Shown here in pieces: positions 26,064 through 35,345 of a DNA stretch of 64,000 nucleotides (position 1 is its first letter; each line of letters opens with the position of its first letter). The notes beneath the pieces are model-generated. The model had not been told where the DNA came from. It worked only from the letters and a program-made list of their open reading frames with translations, and ran no database searches. Origin of the DNA: Clostridiales bacterium (GTDB taxonomy: Bacteria; Bacillota; Clostridia; Saccharofermentanales; Saccharofermentanaceae). The stretch spans positions 1-64,000 of the forward strand of contig JAFRQR010000009.1 of assembly GCA_017428545.1 (NCBI GenBank). Direction: 5' to 3'. The translations under genes were made by a program, and so were the position numbers.

Positions 26064-27308
26064 ATGCGCAAAAACCTTACGGGCCGTCCGATCATCATGA
26101 TCTCACTGGACGCCATTTCAGATAACGACATCAACTATCTCCTTACACTTCCGAACTTTAAAAAACTCGCATCCTGGGGACTTTTGCACCGCAGTGTCGA
26201 CTCACTTTTTATCTCGAATACTTACCCCGTACACACCAGTATCTCGACCGGAGTCCTTCCTTCGGAACACGGGCTTTTCGATAATGTCATCTACGACCCT
26301 TTCAAGGATTCGGAGAAGTGGCGCGCACATAAAAAACTCATAAAGGCAAAGACTCTTCCCGAAAGAGCGAGAGAAAAAGGACTTGTCTCCTGCGCCATGA
26401 TGTATCCCTGCACGCCCGGCGAAAAGATCCGCTACCATCTGGCCGAGGTCCCGGGCACCGAGAGTATGCTTTTCCGCGGCTTTAAATTCGTGCACTACAG
26501 TTCGACCTTCCGCCTGTGCCCGAAATTCTTTCGCTACATGAAAAAGTGCAAGTCCTTCAATTACTTCGGCATCGATACTTTTATCGCCTATACCGCCCGT
26601 GACCTGATCGCAAAAGAAAAGGCCGATTTTTATATGCTGCACCTGCAGGACACAGACCACCAGAAGCATCACACCGGCATCGATTCCGACATCACGAAAA
26701 AGTCGATCGAGTACGATGACAAGCTCTTAGGAAAGATCATCGAGGGCATCGAGGAAGCTGAAAAAAGAGCCGGCGGCGACCCGAAAAAAGGCATAACGCA
26801 TTTCGATATCCTCGTATTCAGCGACCACGCCTGCTTCAACGTGAAAAACAATATCAAGCCGAATGATCTTTTAAAAGAAGCCGGCATCCCCTTTGAGAAC
26901 GCCTGGTTTCAGACCGTGAACGGTGCATGCTTCCTGCATGTGGCACCGGATCTTCCTTCCGACGCGCAAAAAGCACTGGACAAGTTCCTTGATGATTTTA
27001 AGAAAATGCCCGGCGTAAAACGCGAACTTACGAAAGAGGAAATGCACGACAGCGGCGCGATCGGCGCCGGCTTTACGACCGGCTTTACCCCGGTTCCGGG
27101 AACCACTTTCGGCGCGATGAAAAAAGGCCAGCACGGCTATACTCTTGATAACGACGATTACAAGATCTTCTATCTCGAGATCGGTCCCGGCCTTATCTCT
27201 GAGGAGCAAAAAGGCACCGAAACTTCCGGCGGATCCATTCTGGAAGTGGGTAAGAAAGCGATCGACCTGGTAGAGAAAACGAATCTCTCTGGACGCGTTC
27301 CTCGCTAA
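26064..27308 (+). CDS. Alkaline phosphatase-superfamily phosphodiesterase/pyrophosphatase
   Basis: 414 residues with the nucleotide pyrophosphatase fold: MISLDAISDND (metal Asp16), NTYPVHTSISTGVLPSEHG (nucleophile Thr), DTDHQKHHTG and FSDHAC (metal ligands). No signal peptide, so cytoplasmic, unlike animal ENPPs. It is divergent from deoB, with a perfect AGGAGG before the ATG. The substrate cannot be named; nucleotide or glycerophosphodiester cleavage is the family norm. Confidence 0.82.
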   Translation: MRKNLTGRPIIMISLDAISDNDINYLLTLPNFKKLASWGLLHRSVDSLFISNTYPVHTSISTGVLPSEHGLFDNVIYDPFKDSEKWRAHKKLIKAKTLPERAREKGLVSCAMMYPCTPGEKIRYHLAEVPGTESMLFRGFKFVHYSSTFRLCPKFFRYMKKCKSFNYFGIDTFIAYTARDLIAKEKADFYMLHLQDTDHQKHHTGIDSDITKKSIEYDDKLLGKIIEGIEEAEKRAGGDPKKGITHFDILVFSDHACFNVKNNIKPNDLLKEAGIPFENAWFQTVNGACFLHVAPDLPSDAQKALDKFLDDFKKMPGVKRELTKEEMHDSGAIGAGFTTGFTPVPGTTFGAMKKGQHGYTLDNDDYKIFYLEIGPGLISEEQKGTETSGGSILEVGKKAIDLVEKTNLSGRVPR

Positions 27309-27328
27309 ACAAAAAAGACATAGAAAAA

Positions 27329-27405
27329 GCCCGATAAGAAATATCGCAGGCGCGATTCCGCAGACGCGAAGCGGCGAGGACCATCGCCAGGTTTTTCTTT
27401 CGGGC
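27329..27405. terminator. Bidirectional terminator between convergent genes
   Basis: GCCCGATAAGAAA (27329-27341) pairs imperfectly with TTTCTTTCGGGC (27394-27405). It has A-runs on the left and a T-run on the right, suiting both the phosphodiesterase gene and kdgK. Confidence 0.65.
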
Positions 27406-27417
27406 TTTTATTTCAGT

Positions 27418-28446
27418 TTATCTTTGAACTCTGCCGGAGCCGTCGCCGTTCATTAAAGTCTCGACTTCTTTGACGGAGACGCGGTTGAAGTCTCCCGGGA
27501 TCGAATGCTTCAGGCAGCTTGCCGCTACCGCGAACTCGAGTGCTTCCGTATCGTTATCATATGTGCGAAGGCCATAGATCAGACCTGCCGCAAAAGAGTC
27601 TCCGCCGCCGACACGGTCGACGATATCGCGGATCTCATATTTCTTGCTGACATAGAAAACAGAACCGTTATTGATGCATGCCGACCAGCCGTTATGGTCC
27701 GCGCTGTGGCTTTCACGGAGCGTGACCGCGACCTTTTTCACGTTCGGATAATCCGAAAGCACGCGGCTCGTCAGCTTCTCATATTTATCTACATCGAGGT
27801 TTCCTTCTTCGACATCCACATCGAGCTCGATGCCCAGCGATTTCTGGCAGTCCTCTTCGTTGCCGATGACCACGTCCGTGTACTTCGTGATCTCCTGCAT
27901 GATCTCTTTGGCGTCAACGCCGTATTTCCAGAGATTCTTTCTGAAATTGAGGTCCACGGAAACGGTGATCCCGCGCTCTTTTGCTTCTTTCACCGCCTCG
28001 ACGGAAAGGTCTGCCGCGGACTTACTGATCGCGGGAGTAATGCCCGTAATATGCATCCAGTCCACCTCGGCAAAAGCACTATCCCAGTCGATATCGGAAG
28101 GACCTGCTTCGGCCATCGTCGACCCGGCTCTGTCGTAGATCACTTTACTCGGGCGCTGGTTGGCACCGGTTTCGAGAAAATAGATCCCCATCCTTCCGTC
28201 TTTTCTGATGATCTTATCCGTTCCTACTCCGAAACGGCGAAGTTCGGCGATACATTCATCTCCGATCGTATTTTTCGGCAGCACCGTCAGAAACTCACAG
28301 GGCATGTTGAAATTCGATAGCGAAACCGCGACGTTTGCTTCACCGCCTCCGAAAGTTGCCTCGAATTCCGGACTTTGGAAAAAGCGCTCGTTTCCTTTTG
28401 TCTTTAATCTCAGCATGATCTCGCCGAGCGTCAGTATTTTCTTCAT
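27418..28446 (-). CDS. kdgK: 2-dehydro-3-deoxygluconokinase (KDG kinase), PfkB family
   Basis: 342 residues. It has the PfkB N-terminal [14 protein letters not shown], and the C-terminal signature [17 protein letters not shown] with the catalytic Asp. It phosphorylates 2-keto-3-deoxygluconate to KDPG, which Eda, encoded 12 bases upstream, cleaves. AGGAGG precedes the ATG. Second gene of eda-kdgK; a CTAG site of the uronate regulon lies upstream of eda. Confidence 0.92.
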   Translation of the reverse strand: MKKILTLGEIMLRLKTKGNERFFQSPEFEATFGGGEANVAVSLSNFNMPCEFLTVLPKNTIGDECIAELRRFGVGTDKIIRKDGRMGIYFLETGANQRPSKVIYDRAGSTMAEAGPSDIDWDSAFAEVDWMHITGITPAISKSAADLSVEAVKEAKERGITVSVDLNFRKNLWKYGVDAKEIMQEITKYTDVVIGNEEDCQKSLGIELDVDVEEGNLDVDKYEKLTSRVLSDYPNVKKVAVTLRESHSADHNGWSACINNGSVFYVSKKYEIRDIVDRVGGGDSFAAGLIYGLRTYDNDTEALEFAVAASCLKHSIPGDFNRVSVKEVETLMNGDGSGRVQR

Positions 28447-28458
28447 GGATATGCCTCC

Positions 28459-29103
28459 TTACTGCTTTGCACAAAGGATCTTTTCCTTTGCGCTTTTACA
28501 GAGTTCCGTGATCTTTTCAAAGTTATGCTCACGGATGTCTTTTGCCGTCGCGACAAAACTTCCGCCCACGGCTACGATGCTTTTCTGCGATGCAAAATCT
28601 GTGATGTTTTCGAGATTTACGCCACCTGTCGGAAGGAAACGCATGTCACGGAAAACTCCCGATAATGCTTTGATCGCTTTGATCCCGCCGAAAAGATCCG
28701 CGGGGAAATATTTAATTACGGATAATCCCAGAGATCTTGCCGCCATGATCTCCGTCGGAGTCACGCAGCCGGGAACAACCGCGATGTTTTTTTCGTTACA
28801 ATGTTTCACTACTTCTTCGGAAAAACCGGGAGATACGATAAACTCTGCTCCCGCATCAACAGCTCTCAGAAGCTGTTCTTTATCGAGTATGGTTCCCGCA
28901 CCGACGATCATGTCGGGAACTTCATTCTTTACCTTGGCGATCGCCTCCGCCGCACATGCCGTGCGGAAAGTGATCTCCATCATATCAATGCCGCCCGAAA
29001 GAAGTGCTTTTGCAGTCGGAACGGCGTCGTTGACATCATCGATCACGATGACCGGAACGATACCTGTTTCTTCGATTCTTTTCATGATGCTGCTCTGATC
29101 CAT
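28459..29103 (-). CDS. eda: KDPG aldolase (2-dehydro-3-deoxyphosphogluconate aldolase)
   Basis: 214 residues from the ATG at 29103, preceded by GGAGG; the frame extends upstream but without a ribosome-binding site. MMEITFRT carries the catalytic Glu, GCVTPTEIMAA the substrate loop, and LSVIKYFPADLFGG the Schiff-base Lys. It splits KDPG to pyruvate and glyceraldehyde-3-phosphate, the last step of uronate breakdown. Divergent from uxaC. Confidence 0.94.
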   Translation of the reverse strand: MDQSSIMKRIEETGIVPVIVIDDVNDAVPTAKALLSGGIDMMEITFRTACAAEAIAKVKNEVPDMIVGAGTILDKEQLLRAVDAGAEFIVSPGFSEEVVKHCNEKNIAVVPGCVTPTEIMAARSLGLSVIKYFPADLFGGIKAIKALSGVFRDMRFLPTGGVNLENITDFASQKSIVAVGGSFVATAKDIREHNFEKITELCKSAKEKILCAKQ

Positions 29104-29139
29104 ATGAGCGCCTCCGGATATGTGTTTTAACATCTGACA

Positions 29140-29150
29140 TTCTAGCATAT
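29140..29150. promoter_or_regulatory. CTAG operator candidate between eda and uxaC
   Basis: TTCTAGCATAT lies 37 bases before the eda start. It shares CTAGCAT with the sites upstream of the importer operon, yesL and uxuA. On the minus strand it overlaps a potential -10 TATGCT, the same hexamer used at uxuA. Confidence 0.5.
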
Positions 29151-29263
29151 TTATATAAAGAATACTATTCTTGCCACGTATTTTTCTGTTCTCTTACGTA
29201 TCTTTCTGTTATGATGTTAGATAAGGAAGTTTATTAATAGGGGATATTATTTAGGAGGCGGAT

Positions 29264-30676
29264 ATGGCTAATTTGATCAACAACCAGTTTATGCTCAAGT
29301 CTTCAACGGCTGAGCGTCTTTATTTCGACTATGCGAAGAAATGTCCCATCATTGACTATCACTGTCATCTGGATGCGAAGGACATCGCAGATGATATCTC
29401 TTTTGAGAATCTCACCCGGCTCTGGCTCGCCGGTGATCATTATAAGTGGAGACTGATGCGTTCCGCAGGTATCGACGAAGAATTCATCACAGGCGATGCC
29501 GACGACTATGAGAAGTTTCTTGCCTGGGCAAGCGTGATCGAGCGCGCCATTGGTAATCCGATGTACCACTGGTCCAGCCTCGAGCTTTACCGCTACTTTG
29601 ATATCAAGGAACCTCTCGGATTGAATAATGCCGATCAGATCTGGCAAACCGTAAACGAGAAGCTCCAAAGCGGACTTTTTTCCGCGCGGCAGATGATCGA
29701 CAGATCCAATGTCGAGCTTTTATGCACAACCGATGACCCGATCGATGATCTTTCCGCTCACAAAAGGATCGCCGATGATTTCTCCGTTCAGACAGTCGTA
29801 CTTCCGACTTTCCGTCCGGACCGTGTCATGGATATTGAGAAGACCGGATTCTATGAATATCTTTCCGCACTGGCTCATCCGGGCAAAACGCCGGAAAGCT
29901 GGATCGACCTGAAGGTCCTTCTGAGCCAGCGTCTGGATTACTTCGCCGAGGCCGGCTGCCGTCTTGCGGACCATGCCATGGAAAGATTCGTATTTGTCCC
30001 GACAACAGACAGCGAAGCCGAGCAGGTCTTCCATAAGAAGATGGCTGATCCGGAGATTCAGCTCACCGAGCATGAGATCGTCGTTTTCAAGAGCGCACTC
30101 CTTCTGTTCTTCGCCACTGAATATCACGCGCGCGGATGGACGATGCAGCTGCACTTCGGATGCAGAAGAGATAATAATGCGTCTAAGTTCTTCACGCTCG
30201 GACCGAACACCGGTTATGACACGATCGCCGGCGACAGCAATTTCGTCGCTCCTTTGGCAGACTACTTGAGCCTTCTCGATTCACATGATTCTCTTCCGAG
30301 AACGATCCTTTACAGTCTGAATCCGAATGACGACCCGATCATCGACACATTGATCGGATGCTTCCAGAGCGGCGGCAAGTCCATGTGGATCCAGCACGGT
30401 GCCGCATGGTGGTTCAACGATAACGAACGCGGTATCAGAAACCATCTGCGTTCCCTTGCTTCGCAGAGTTATCTTCCGGGATTTATCGGAATGCTCACAG
30501 ACTCCAGAAGTTTTCTGTCCTATACCCGTCACGAATATTTCCGAAGGATCCTCTGCGATTACTTAGGAGAACTCGTCGAGCGCGGCGAATTCATCAAGGA
30601 CATGGACCTTGTCGGATCCATCGTACAGGATATCTGCTATAACAACGCAAGAAGCATCTTCATTACCGAAGAGTAA
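29264..30676 (+). CDS. uxaC: Glucuronate (uronate) isomerase
   Basis: 470 residues, the family length. It starts with FDYAKKCPIIDYHCHLDAKDIADD (metal-binding HxH) and contains LCTTDDPIDDL and MQLHFGCRRDNN, characteristic of UxaC. It converts D-glucuronate to D-fructuronate (and galacturonate to tagaturonate), the first step of the pathway completed by UxuB, UxuA, KdgK and Eda in this window. AGGAGGCGG precedes the ATG. Monocistronic, with a strong terminator after it. Confidence 0.96.
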   Translation: MANLINNQFMLKSSTAERLYFDYAKKCPIIDYHCHLDAKDIADDISFENLTRLWLAGDHYKWRLMRSAGIDEEFITGDADDYEKFLAWASVIERAIGNPMYHWSSLELYRYFDIKEPLGLNNADQIWQTVNEKLQSGLFSARQMIDRSNVELLCTTDDPIDDLSAHKRIADDFSVQTVVLPTFRPDRVMDIEKTGFYEYLSALAHPGKTPESWIDLKVLLSQRLDYFAEAGCRLADHAMERFVFVPTTDSEAEQVFHKKMADPEIQLTEHEIVVFKSALLLFFATEYHARGWTMQLHFGCRRDNNASKFFTLGPNTGYDTIAGDSNFVAPLADYLSLLDSHDSLPRTILYSLNPNDDPIIDTLIGCFQSGGKSMWIQHGAAWWFNDNERGIRNHLRSLASQSYLPGFIGMLTDSRSFLSYTRHEYFRRILCDYLGELVERGEFIKDMDLVGSIVQDICYNNARSIFITEE

Positions 30677-30706
30677 TCATTAGCTTCGGGAAAAACGAAT
30701 AAGACA

Positions 30707-30759
30707 AAAAAAAGAACTGTTCGCGTGGAACCCGGTTCCAAGCAAGCAGTTCTTTTTTT
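30707..30759 (+). terminator. Intrinsic terminator of uxaC
   Basis: AAAAAAAGAACTG (30707-30719) pairs with CAGTTCTTTTTTT (30747-30759). An inner GGAACC-GGTTCC stem caps it. Confidence 0.85.
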
Positions 30760-30840
30760 GAAAAAATGAAAAAGACGATCCAGGATAATGTGGGAGAACA
30801 TTATCTAACGGATTTCGAAAATGAATAAACCCCCGCCTGA

Positions 30841-31032
30841 TTACGGAATCGCATTGAGAACATCGCTGATCGCCTCATTGTGTTCAGAAATGCTCTCTGT
30901 GGCGGATTGTGCCTTGTTAAGGTATACAGAAACCGTGAACCAGATAACCACGGCAATAATCATGATGATAGCGATAACGAGCACCATTTCAACCAATGTA
31001 AAACCCTTTTTTGTTTTATGTAATTTTACCAT
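30841..31032 (-). CDS. Orphan type IV prepilin-like protein
   Basis: 63 residues from the ATG at 31032 (GGAGG upstream). The N-terminus is a textbook class III signal: a short charged leader MVKLHKTKKG, cleavage before Phe, then FTLVEMVLVIAIIMIIAVVIWF with the conserved Glu at position 5 of the mature protein. Only about 30 residues follow the hydrophobic helix, too short for a full pilin head. No prepilin peptidase, ATPase or other pilus gene is nearby. It could be a minor pseudopilin of a competence or secretion system encoded elsewhere, or a remnant. Confidence 0.75.
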   Translation of the reverse strand: MVKLHKTKKGFTLVEMVLVIAIIMIIAVVIWFTVSVYLNKAQSATESISEHNEAISDVLNAIP

Positions 31033-31249
31033 TCCCCTGTCCTCCAATTCGAAGTGTGGTTATTTACATTTCGTTCATATTTATGACACAATTATACTCT
31101 GCGTTTTAAGGTAATGCAATGGTTTTTTCTTGAAATTTCCGCTTTTTTCAGTGTTTTTTGCACTTTTTTGTCCTAATTGCCAGTGGAAATTTCATTTTTC
31201 CTCTTTCAGACAGTCTTTTTCAGTTTCAAATCCGAATGGATGATCCGAA

Positions 31250-31283
31250 TAAAAAAGGGCCGCCGGTGATCCGGCAGCCCTCT
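31250..31283 (-). terminator. Intrinsic terminator of the sugar importer operon
   Basis: On the minus strand GGGCTGCCGG and CCGGCGGCCC (31257-31280) form a stem with a 4-base loop, followed by TTTTTTATT. Confidence 0.88.
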
Positions 31284-31316
31284 TCGGTGGTAGGCTGATC
31301 GTAATGAGATCAAGTC

Positions 31317-33080
31317 TTATTTGGAAGCTTTGTAGATTTCGTTATAACGATCAACAAGTTCCTGACATCTCTTCTCTTCGCAGACTTTGACGAATTCGTC
31401 CCAGTCTTTCTCGACATCCTTCTGTCCTGTGACGAAGGAGAGTGTCCATGTGTTGACTTCGTCGATAAGAGGAGTAATGATCAGCGTGAGCTCTTCATTC
31501 TCATCTTCAGTCGGAGCGACCGGCGGAGCCGGGTTCTGTACATCACGGTTAGCGATGTTAGCGTCTACAAAGTGCTTAACTGCAGGGATGTAGTTATCTG
31601 TCATTTCTGCTACGGAGTGACCATACCAGAAGTTACCGCCTGCATAACCCCACTTCTTACGGATATCGATATCATCTTCGCTCTTGGCACCGATACCCAG
31701 ACCGCCGCAGCAGTAACCCGGGAGAAGTTCCTTAGAACCATCGGCATTTACTTTGAAGGTCTCGCCTTCTACGCCCCACTTATAAAGTGTATAAGCTTCC
31801 GGAGAATAGAACAGCCAGTCAACGAATCGGAGCATCTTGATGAAACCATCTTCGCCAAGCTCATCGAGAGCCTTCTGGGAGATCATGACACCATTCTCGA
31901 GACGGACATCACCGGCTGTGGAATAGTTGTAAAGCTTACTTCTCGGCGGGATCGTAGCATACAGTTCATAGTTACCTTCACCAAGGATCTCTTTGCACTT
32001 GGACTCGTATGTAGCGTACTGGGACTGGTTAACACTCATGATGACAGTCTTGCCGTTATAGAACTGGTTTGTAGCTGTATCATCATCCTGAGTAAATGTA
32101 CCCGGATCCAGGATTCCTTCGTTTACAAAGCGTGCAGCCATTGTAAGGAACTCTTTGTATTCGTCAGTTGTCGGGCTGAAGTACCATTCATCCTTGACTT
32201 CGTCATATCTCAGACCGTTTCCGATCGCCCAACCGGCGTTAACATTATAAGTAATACCCATAACCTTCAGAAGGTTACCGCCGCTGTTCTGACCGCTCTG
32301 GTTTCCGCACCACAGATCGGACCAGATGTAGTCTGTCTCTTTGCACATACCCTGCTCAACCATGTAAGCCTTAACAGTCTTCAGTGCTTCAAGAAGATCT
32401 TCCCATGTCCATGTAGCTTCCATTCCCGCTACATCAACACCAGCCGCCTTGAAAATATCCTGACGGATAACGAAGGTGTAGTTCAGGAGACACTGCTCAA
32501 GCATACCCGGAAGACGATAGTACTTACCGTTGCTCTTTGTAATTGTACGGACATCCGGACCCATGTTGTATGTGTTGTAGAAATCACAGTAGTTCGGCAT
32601 GTTCTCAACACTTACATAATCAGAGATCGGTACGATAGCTCCGCCATCTACAAAAGCACTCTCGTCGTAAATCTTCGGAATGATGTACGCAGACTCACCG
32701 GCACTGATGTTCAGTGTGATATTCTTCATGTAGTCACTCGAGTCATACGAGATCAGATCAAGGTGTACATTGGTCAGTTCCTCGATCTTCTTGAAGATAC
32801 CTTCACTCTGCCATTCCGGCTGCATAGCATACCAGTTAGCGTCACTGAAGAACATACTGTAGGTGACCGGCTCATCAGAATGGAAAGTTGTTCCCAGGCC
32901 ATACTGATAGTCCAGCTTTTCCTCTGGTGCAGTCTCACTCTCTGACGTGCTCTGGGACTCGATCTTGTCCGGTGCAAGCGTCATTTCCTTGGACTCAGTT
33001 GTTTCTTTTTTCTCGGAACAACCTGCCGCTGCAAGCAACATAGAAGCTGCAAGCGAAAGACTTAAAATTCTTCTTTTCAT
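31317..33080 (-). CDS. Extracellular solute-binding lipoprotein of a sugar ABC transporter
   Basis: 587 residues from the ATG at 33080 (GAGGAGG upstream). A type II signal peptide ends LLAAAGC, with lipidated Cys at about 22, and a Ser/Thr/Glu-rich linker follows. The remaining 540 residues are a type 1 periplasmic-binding fold of the large LipO/YtcQ class that works with LplB- and LplC-type permeases on oligosaccharides. Third gene of lplB-lplC-SBP. With glucuronate genes on both sides, a uronate-decorated xylo-oligosaccharide is a reasonable ligand (inference). Confidence 0.88.
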   Translation of the reverse strand: MKRRILSLSLAASMLLAAAGCSEKKETTESKEMTLAPDKIESQSTSESETAPEEKLDYQYGLGTTFHSDEPVTYSMFFSDANWYAMQPEWQSEGIFKKIEELTNVHLDLISYDSSDYMKNITLNISAGESAYIIPKIYDESAFVDGGAIVPISDYVSVENMPNYCDFYNTYNMGPDVRTITKSNGKYYRLPGMLEQCLLNYTFVIRQDIFKAAGVDVAGMEATWTWEDLLEALKTVKAYMVEQGMCKETDYIWSDLWCGNQSGQNSGGNLLKVMGITYNVNAGWAIGNGLRYDEVKDEWYFSPTTDEYKEFLTMAARFVNEGILDPGTFTQDDDTATNQFYNGKTVIMSVNQSQYATYESKCKEILGEGNYELYATIPPRSKLYNYSTAGDVRLENGVMISQKALDELGEDGFIKMLRFVDWLFYSPEAYTLYKWGVEGETFKVNADGSKELLPGYCCGGLGIGAKSEDDIDIRKKWGYAGGNFWYGHSVAEMTDNYIPAVKHFVDANIANRDVQNPAPPVAPTEDENEELTLIITPLIDEVNTWTLSFVTGQKDVEKDWDEFVKVCEEKRCQELVDRYNEIYKASK

Positions 33081-33167
33081 TGTTTTCCTCCTCAAATCTT
33101 ATTTCAGATTATTTCTGCTCCGCGCCCGCCGCTCCGACCCGGCACACACGGGAACATACAAAACGGT

Positions 33168-34022
33168 TTACTCCTTTACGCCGCCGAGCATCATGCCCTG
33201 CACGTAATACTTCTGGATGAACGGATACACACAAATGATCGGAAGTGCCGTGAGCACCATGGAACAGGAGCGGATATTCGTTGCCACCTGTTGAGCATCC
33301 TGATCGGTCTGTGTTGCTCCGCGGATGATATTCTGCAGATAATAGGCCACCGGCCATTTTTCTTTGCGGAGATACAGGAAAGCCTGAAACCAGTTATTCC
33401 AGTACATGACCGCATAGAACAGCGTCATCGTCGCAATGATCGGTTTGGATAACGGAAGAACGACTCGCAGGAAAACACCGAACTTATTCAGTCCGTCGAG
33501 CTCTCCGGCCTCTTCAAGATCTTTCGGCGTACTTGCAAAGAAAGACTTCATCAAAAGAACATAGTAGGTGCTGATCATCATCGGAAGGATGAACGCCGCC
33601 ATGGTATTGTTCAGTCCGAGCTTAACGACAAGGATGTAGTTCGGGATCATGCCGCCGCCGAAATACATTGTGAAGATAACGAACGGTGTCAGAAACTTTG
33701 CGGGCTTGAATTCCTTTTTCGAAAGCGGATAGGCCAGCATCGAAGAAAAGGCAAGGGAAAGTGTCGTTCCCACCAATGTATAGATAACCGTGTTCTTATA
33801 GAACTTAAGGAAATCTCCCTGTGTAATTACAACCTTATATGTATTCAGATTAAATCCTCTCGGGATCAATCCGACTTTACCTTCCAGGATCGCACTTTCC
33901 GACGAGAGCGACTGTGCCACCAGATAGAGAAACGGGAACAATGTCGCTGCCGAGATCAATATCATGATGATCGTATTCACGACCAGAAAGATCTTATAAC
34001 CTTTGTTTTCTTTGACCTTCAT
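33168..34022 (-). CDS. Carbohydrate ABC transporter permease, LplC/YtcP-like
   Basis: 284 residues, six membrane segments. The EAA loop, EAGELDGLNKFGVFLRVVLPLSKP, is the contact to the ATPase. It pairs with the LplB-like protein directly upstream (14 bases apart) and the solute-binding protein downstream. No ATPase is encoded in the locus; a shared MsmX-type ATPase elsewhere would be needed. AAGGAGG precedes the ATG. Confidence 0.92.
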   Translation of the reverse strand: MKVKENKGYKIFLVVNTIIMILISAATLFPFLYLVAQSLSSESAILEGKVGLIPRGFNLNTYKVVITQGDFLKFYKNTVIYTLVGTTLSLAFSSMLAYPLSKKEFKPAKFLTPFVIFTMYFGGGMIPNYILVVKLGLNNTMAAFILPMMISTYYVLLMKSFFASTPKDLEEAGELDGLNKFGVFLRVVLPLSKPIIATMTLFYAVMYWNNWFQAFLYLRKEKWPVAYYLQNIIRGATQTDQDAQQVATNIRSCSMVLTALPIICVYPFIQKYYVQGMMLGGVKE

Positions 34023-34036
34023 GAGTTACGTCCTCC

Positions 34037-34990
34037 TTAGAACAGACTGCTGTCTGTCAGTTTTCTCGATGCAAAGTTGGCTGTTGTAAGAAGTATCAGA
34101 TTGATCAATCCTTCAAAAAGACCTACCGCCGTTGCATAACTATAGTTTCCGGATCCTAAACCCATTCGGTATACATATGTGGAAATAATATCCGCTGTTG
34201 AGTATGTCATCGGATTATAAAGCAGGAATACTTTTTCAAAAGCACCACCCGATCCGACAAGTCCGCCGATATCCAGGATAAGAAGTGTGGTGATCGTCGG
34301 CATGATCGACGGAAGCGTGATATGCCATACGCGCTGGAAATGACCCGCACCGTCAACCGCGGCAGCCTCATATAGAGACGGGTTGATATTCGACATCGCA
34401 GCAAGATAGAGGATCGTTCCCCAACCAAGACTCTGCCAGATACCGGAGACCGTAAAGATCGGAACGAAGTATTTTGCGATCGATAGGAACTGGATCGGTG
34501 TTCTCCCTGTAGAAACGATCAGGTTATTGATCGGGCCTGTTGTTCCCAGCATCTCTTTTACGACACCGCAAACGATAACCATCGAAATGAAGTGCGGAAG
34601 GTAAGATACTGTCTGGACGAATTTTTTCCAGTGAAGATTTCTGATCTCATTGATCAAAAGAGCAAAAATCAGTGTCAGCGGGAAACGGAACAGCAGATAT
34701 GTGAAATTCAGAGTCAGCGTATTTCTGAAAGCTCTCCAGAAAGACTTATCTCCGATAAACTGCTTAAAGTATCTCAGCCCGCTGAATTTCGAACCGAAAA
34801 TGCTTCCGCCGGCCTTATATTTTCTAAAAGCAATGATATTTCCGAACATCGGCATATATCTGAAAACAACATAGTAAATGATTGGGATAAGAAGCATCAC
34901 ATAGAACTGCCAGTACTTAAAAACATGGCGCGAAGCTCTCTTTTTCTTCTTTGCCGGTACCCATTCTTCTTTTGAAGTATTTGTGCTCAT
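34037..34990 (-). CDS. Carbohydrate ABC transporter permease, LplB-like
   Basis: 317 residues from the ATG at 34990 (AAAGGAG upstream; the nine-codon extension lacks one). A lysine-rich cytoplasmic start, then six membrane segments with the LplB hallmarks YYVVFRYMPMFGNIIAFRKY and the EAA loop EAAAVDGAGHFQRVWHITLPSI. First gene of the importer operon, behind the CTAG-regulated promoter and a 160-base leader that can fold strongly. Confidence 0.92.
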   Translation of the reverse strand: MSTNTSKEEWVPAKKKKRASRHVFKYWQFYVMLLIPIIYYVVFRYMPMFGNIIAFRKYKAGGSIFGSKFSGLRYFKQFIGDKSFWRAFRNTLTLNFTYLLFRFPLTLIFALLINEIRNLHWKKFVQTVSYLPHFISMVIVCGVVKEMLGTTGPINNLIVSTGRTPIQFLSIAKYFVPIFTVSGIWQSLGWGTILYLAAMSNINPSLYEAAAVDGAGHFQRVWHITLPSIMPTITTLLILDIGGLVGSGGAFEKVFLLYNPMTYSTADIISTYVYRMGLGSGNYSYATAVGLFEGLINLILLTTANFASRKLTDSSLF

Positions 34991-35029
34991 AACCCCACTC
35001 CTTTGATCATCCAGCATAGCGTGGAAGCC

Positions 35030-35134
35030 GGACAGAGGGGAGACAGGTATCAGGAGGTTATCGCATTACCCTGTCGGTCAGATTTTAGAGACAATGGACC
35101 GATCGGACTACCTGGGTTCTGTCTGCTTCCACAC
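35030..35134 (-). ncRNA. Structured leader of the importer operon (candidate cis-regulatory RNA)
   Basis: On the minus strand GTGGAAGC-AGACAG (35134 down to about 35120) can pair with CTGTCCGGCTTCCAC (about 35044-35030), a closing stem of about 14 pairs. Inside, CAGGTA pairs with TACCTG and CGGTC with GACCG, with a further small hairpin GGTAATGCGATAACC, giving a multi-branched domain. The closing stem ends about 30 bases before the LplB Shine-Dalgarno. It matches no riboswitch class I know. The pairings were found by eye and have not been tested by comparison. Confidence 0.45.
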
Positions 35135-35137
35135 TTG

Positions 35138-35188
35138 TATGCTAGTTGTCTACAGCGACAGAATACCACCATGCTAGTAACATGTCAA
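35138..35188 (-). promoter_or_regulatory. Promoter and two CTAG operators of the sugar importer operon
   Basis: Minus strand TTGACA (35183-35188), 17-base spacer, TATTCT (35160-35165). One operator copy, ACTAGCATGG, is inside the spacer (35171-35180), the other, CAACTAGCATA, just after the start point (35138-35148). Occupied spacer and start region imply repression. Confidence 0.7.
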
Positions 35189-35269
35189 CGATGAATTTGA
35201 TAATTTCAAATCAGATTTTGGGAAAAATGCATAAATACAGCCTATGAAAAGCCGTTTCGAAAATACGCG

Positions 35270-35306
35270 AAAAGCACCTTCGTTTCTGCATTACGAAGGT
35301 GCTTTT
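35270..35306 (-). terminator. Terminator built from two inverted AAAAGCAC motif copies
   Basis: AAAAGCACCTTCG (35270-35282) and CGAAGGTGCTTTT (35294-35306) form a perfect 13-bp stem with an 11-base loop; a T-run is present on both strands. It lies about 40 bases after the stop of the esterase gene. The stretch from 35189 to 35269 holds nothing else I can identify. Confidence 0.8.
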
Positions 35307-35345
35307 GTTTCTTGCGCGAATCGTTATACGTGAATTTTCCGAAAA

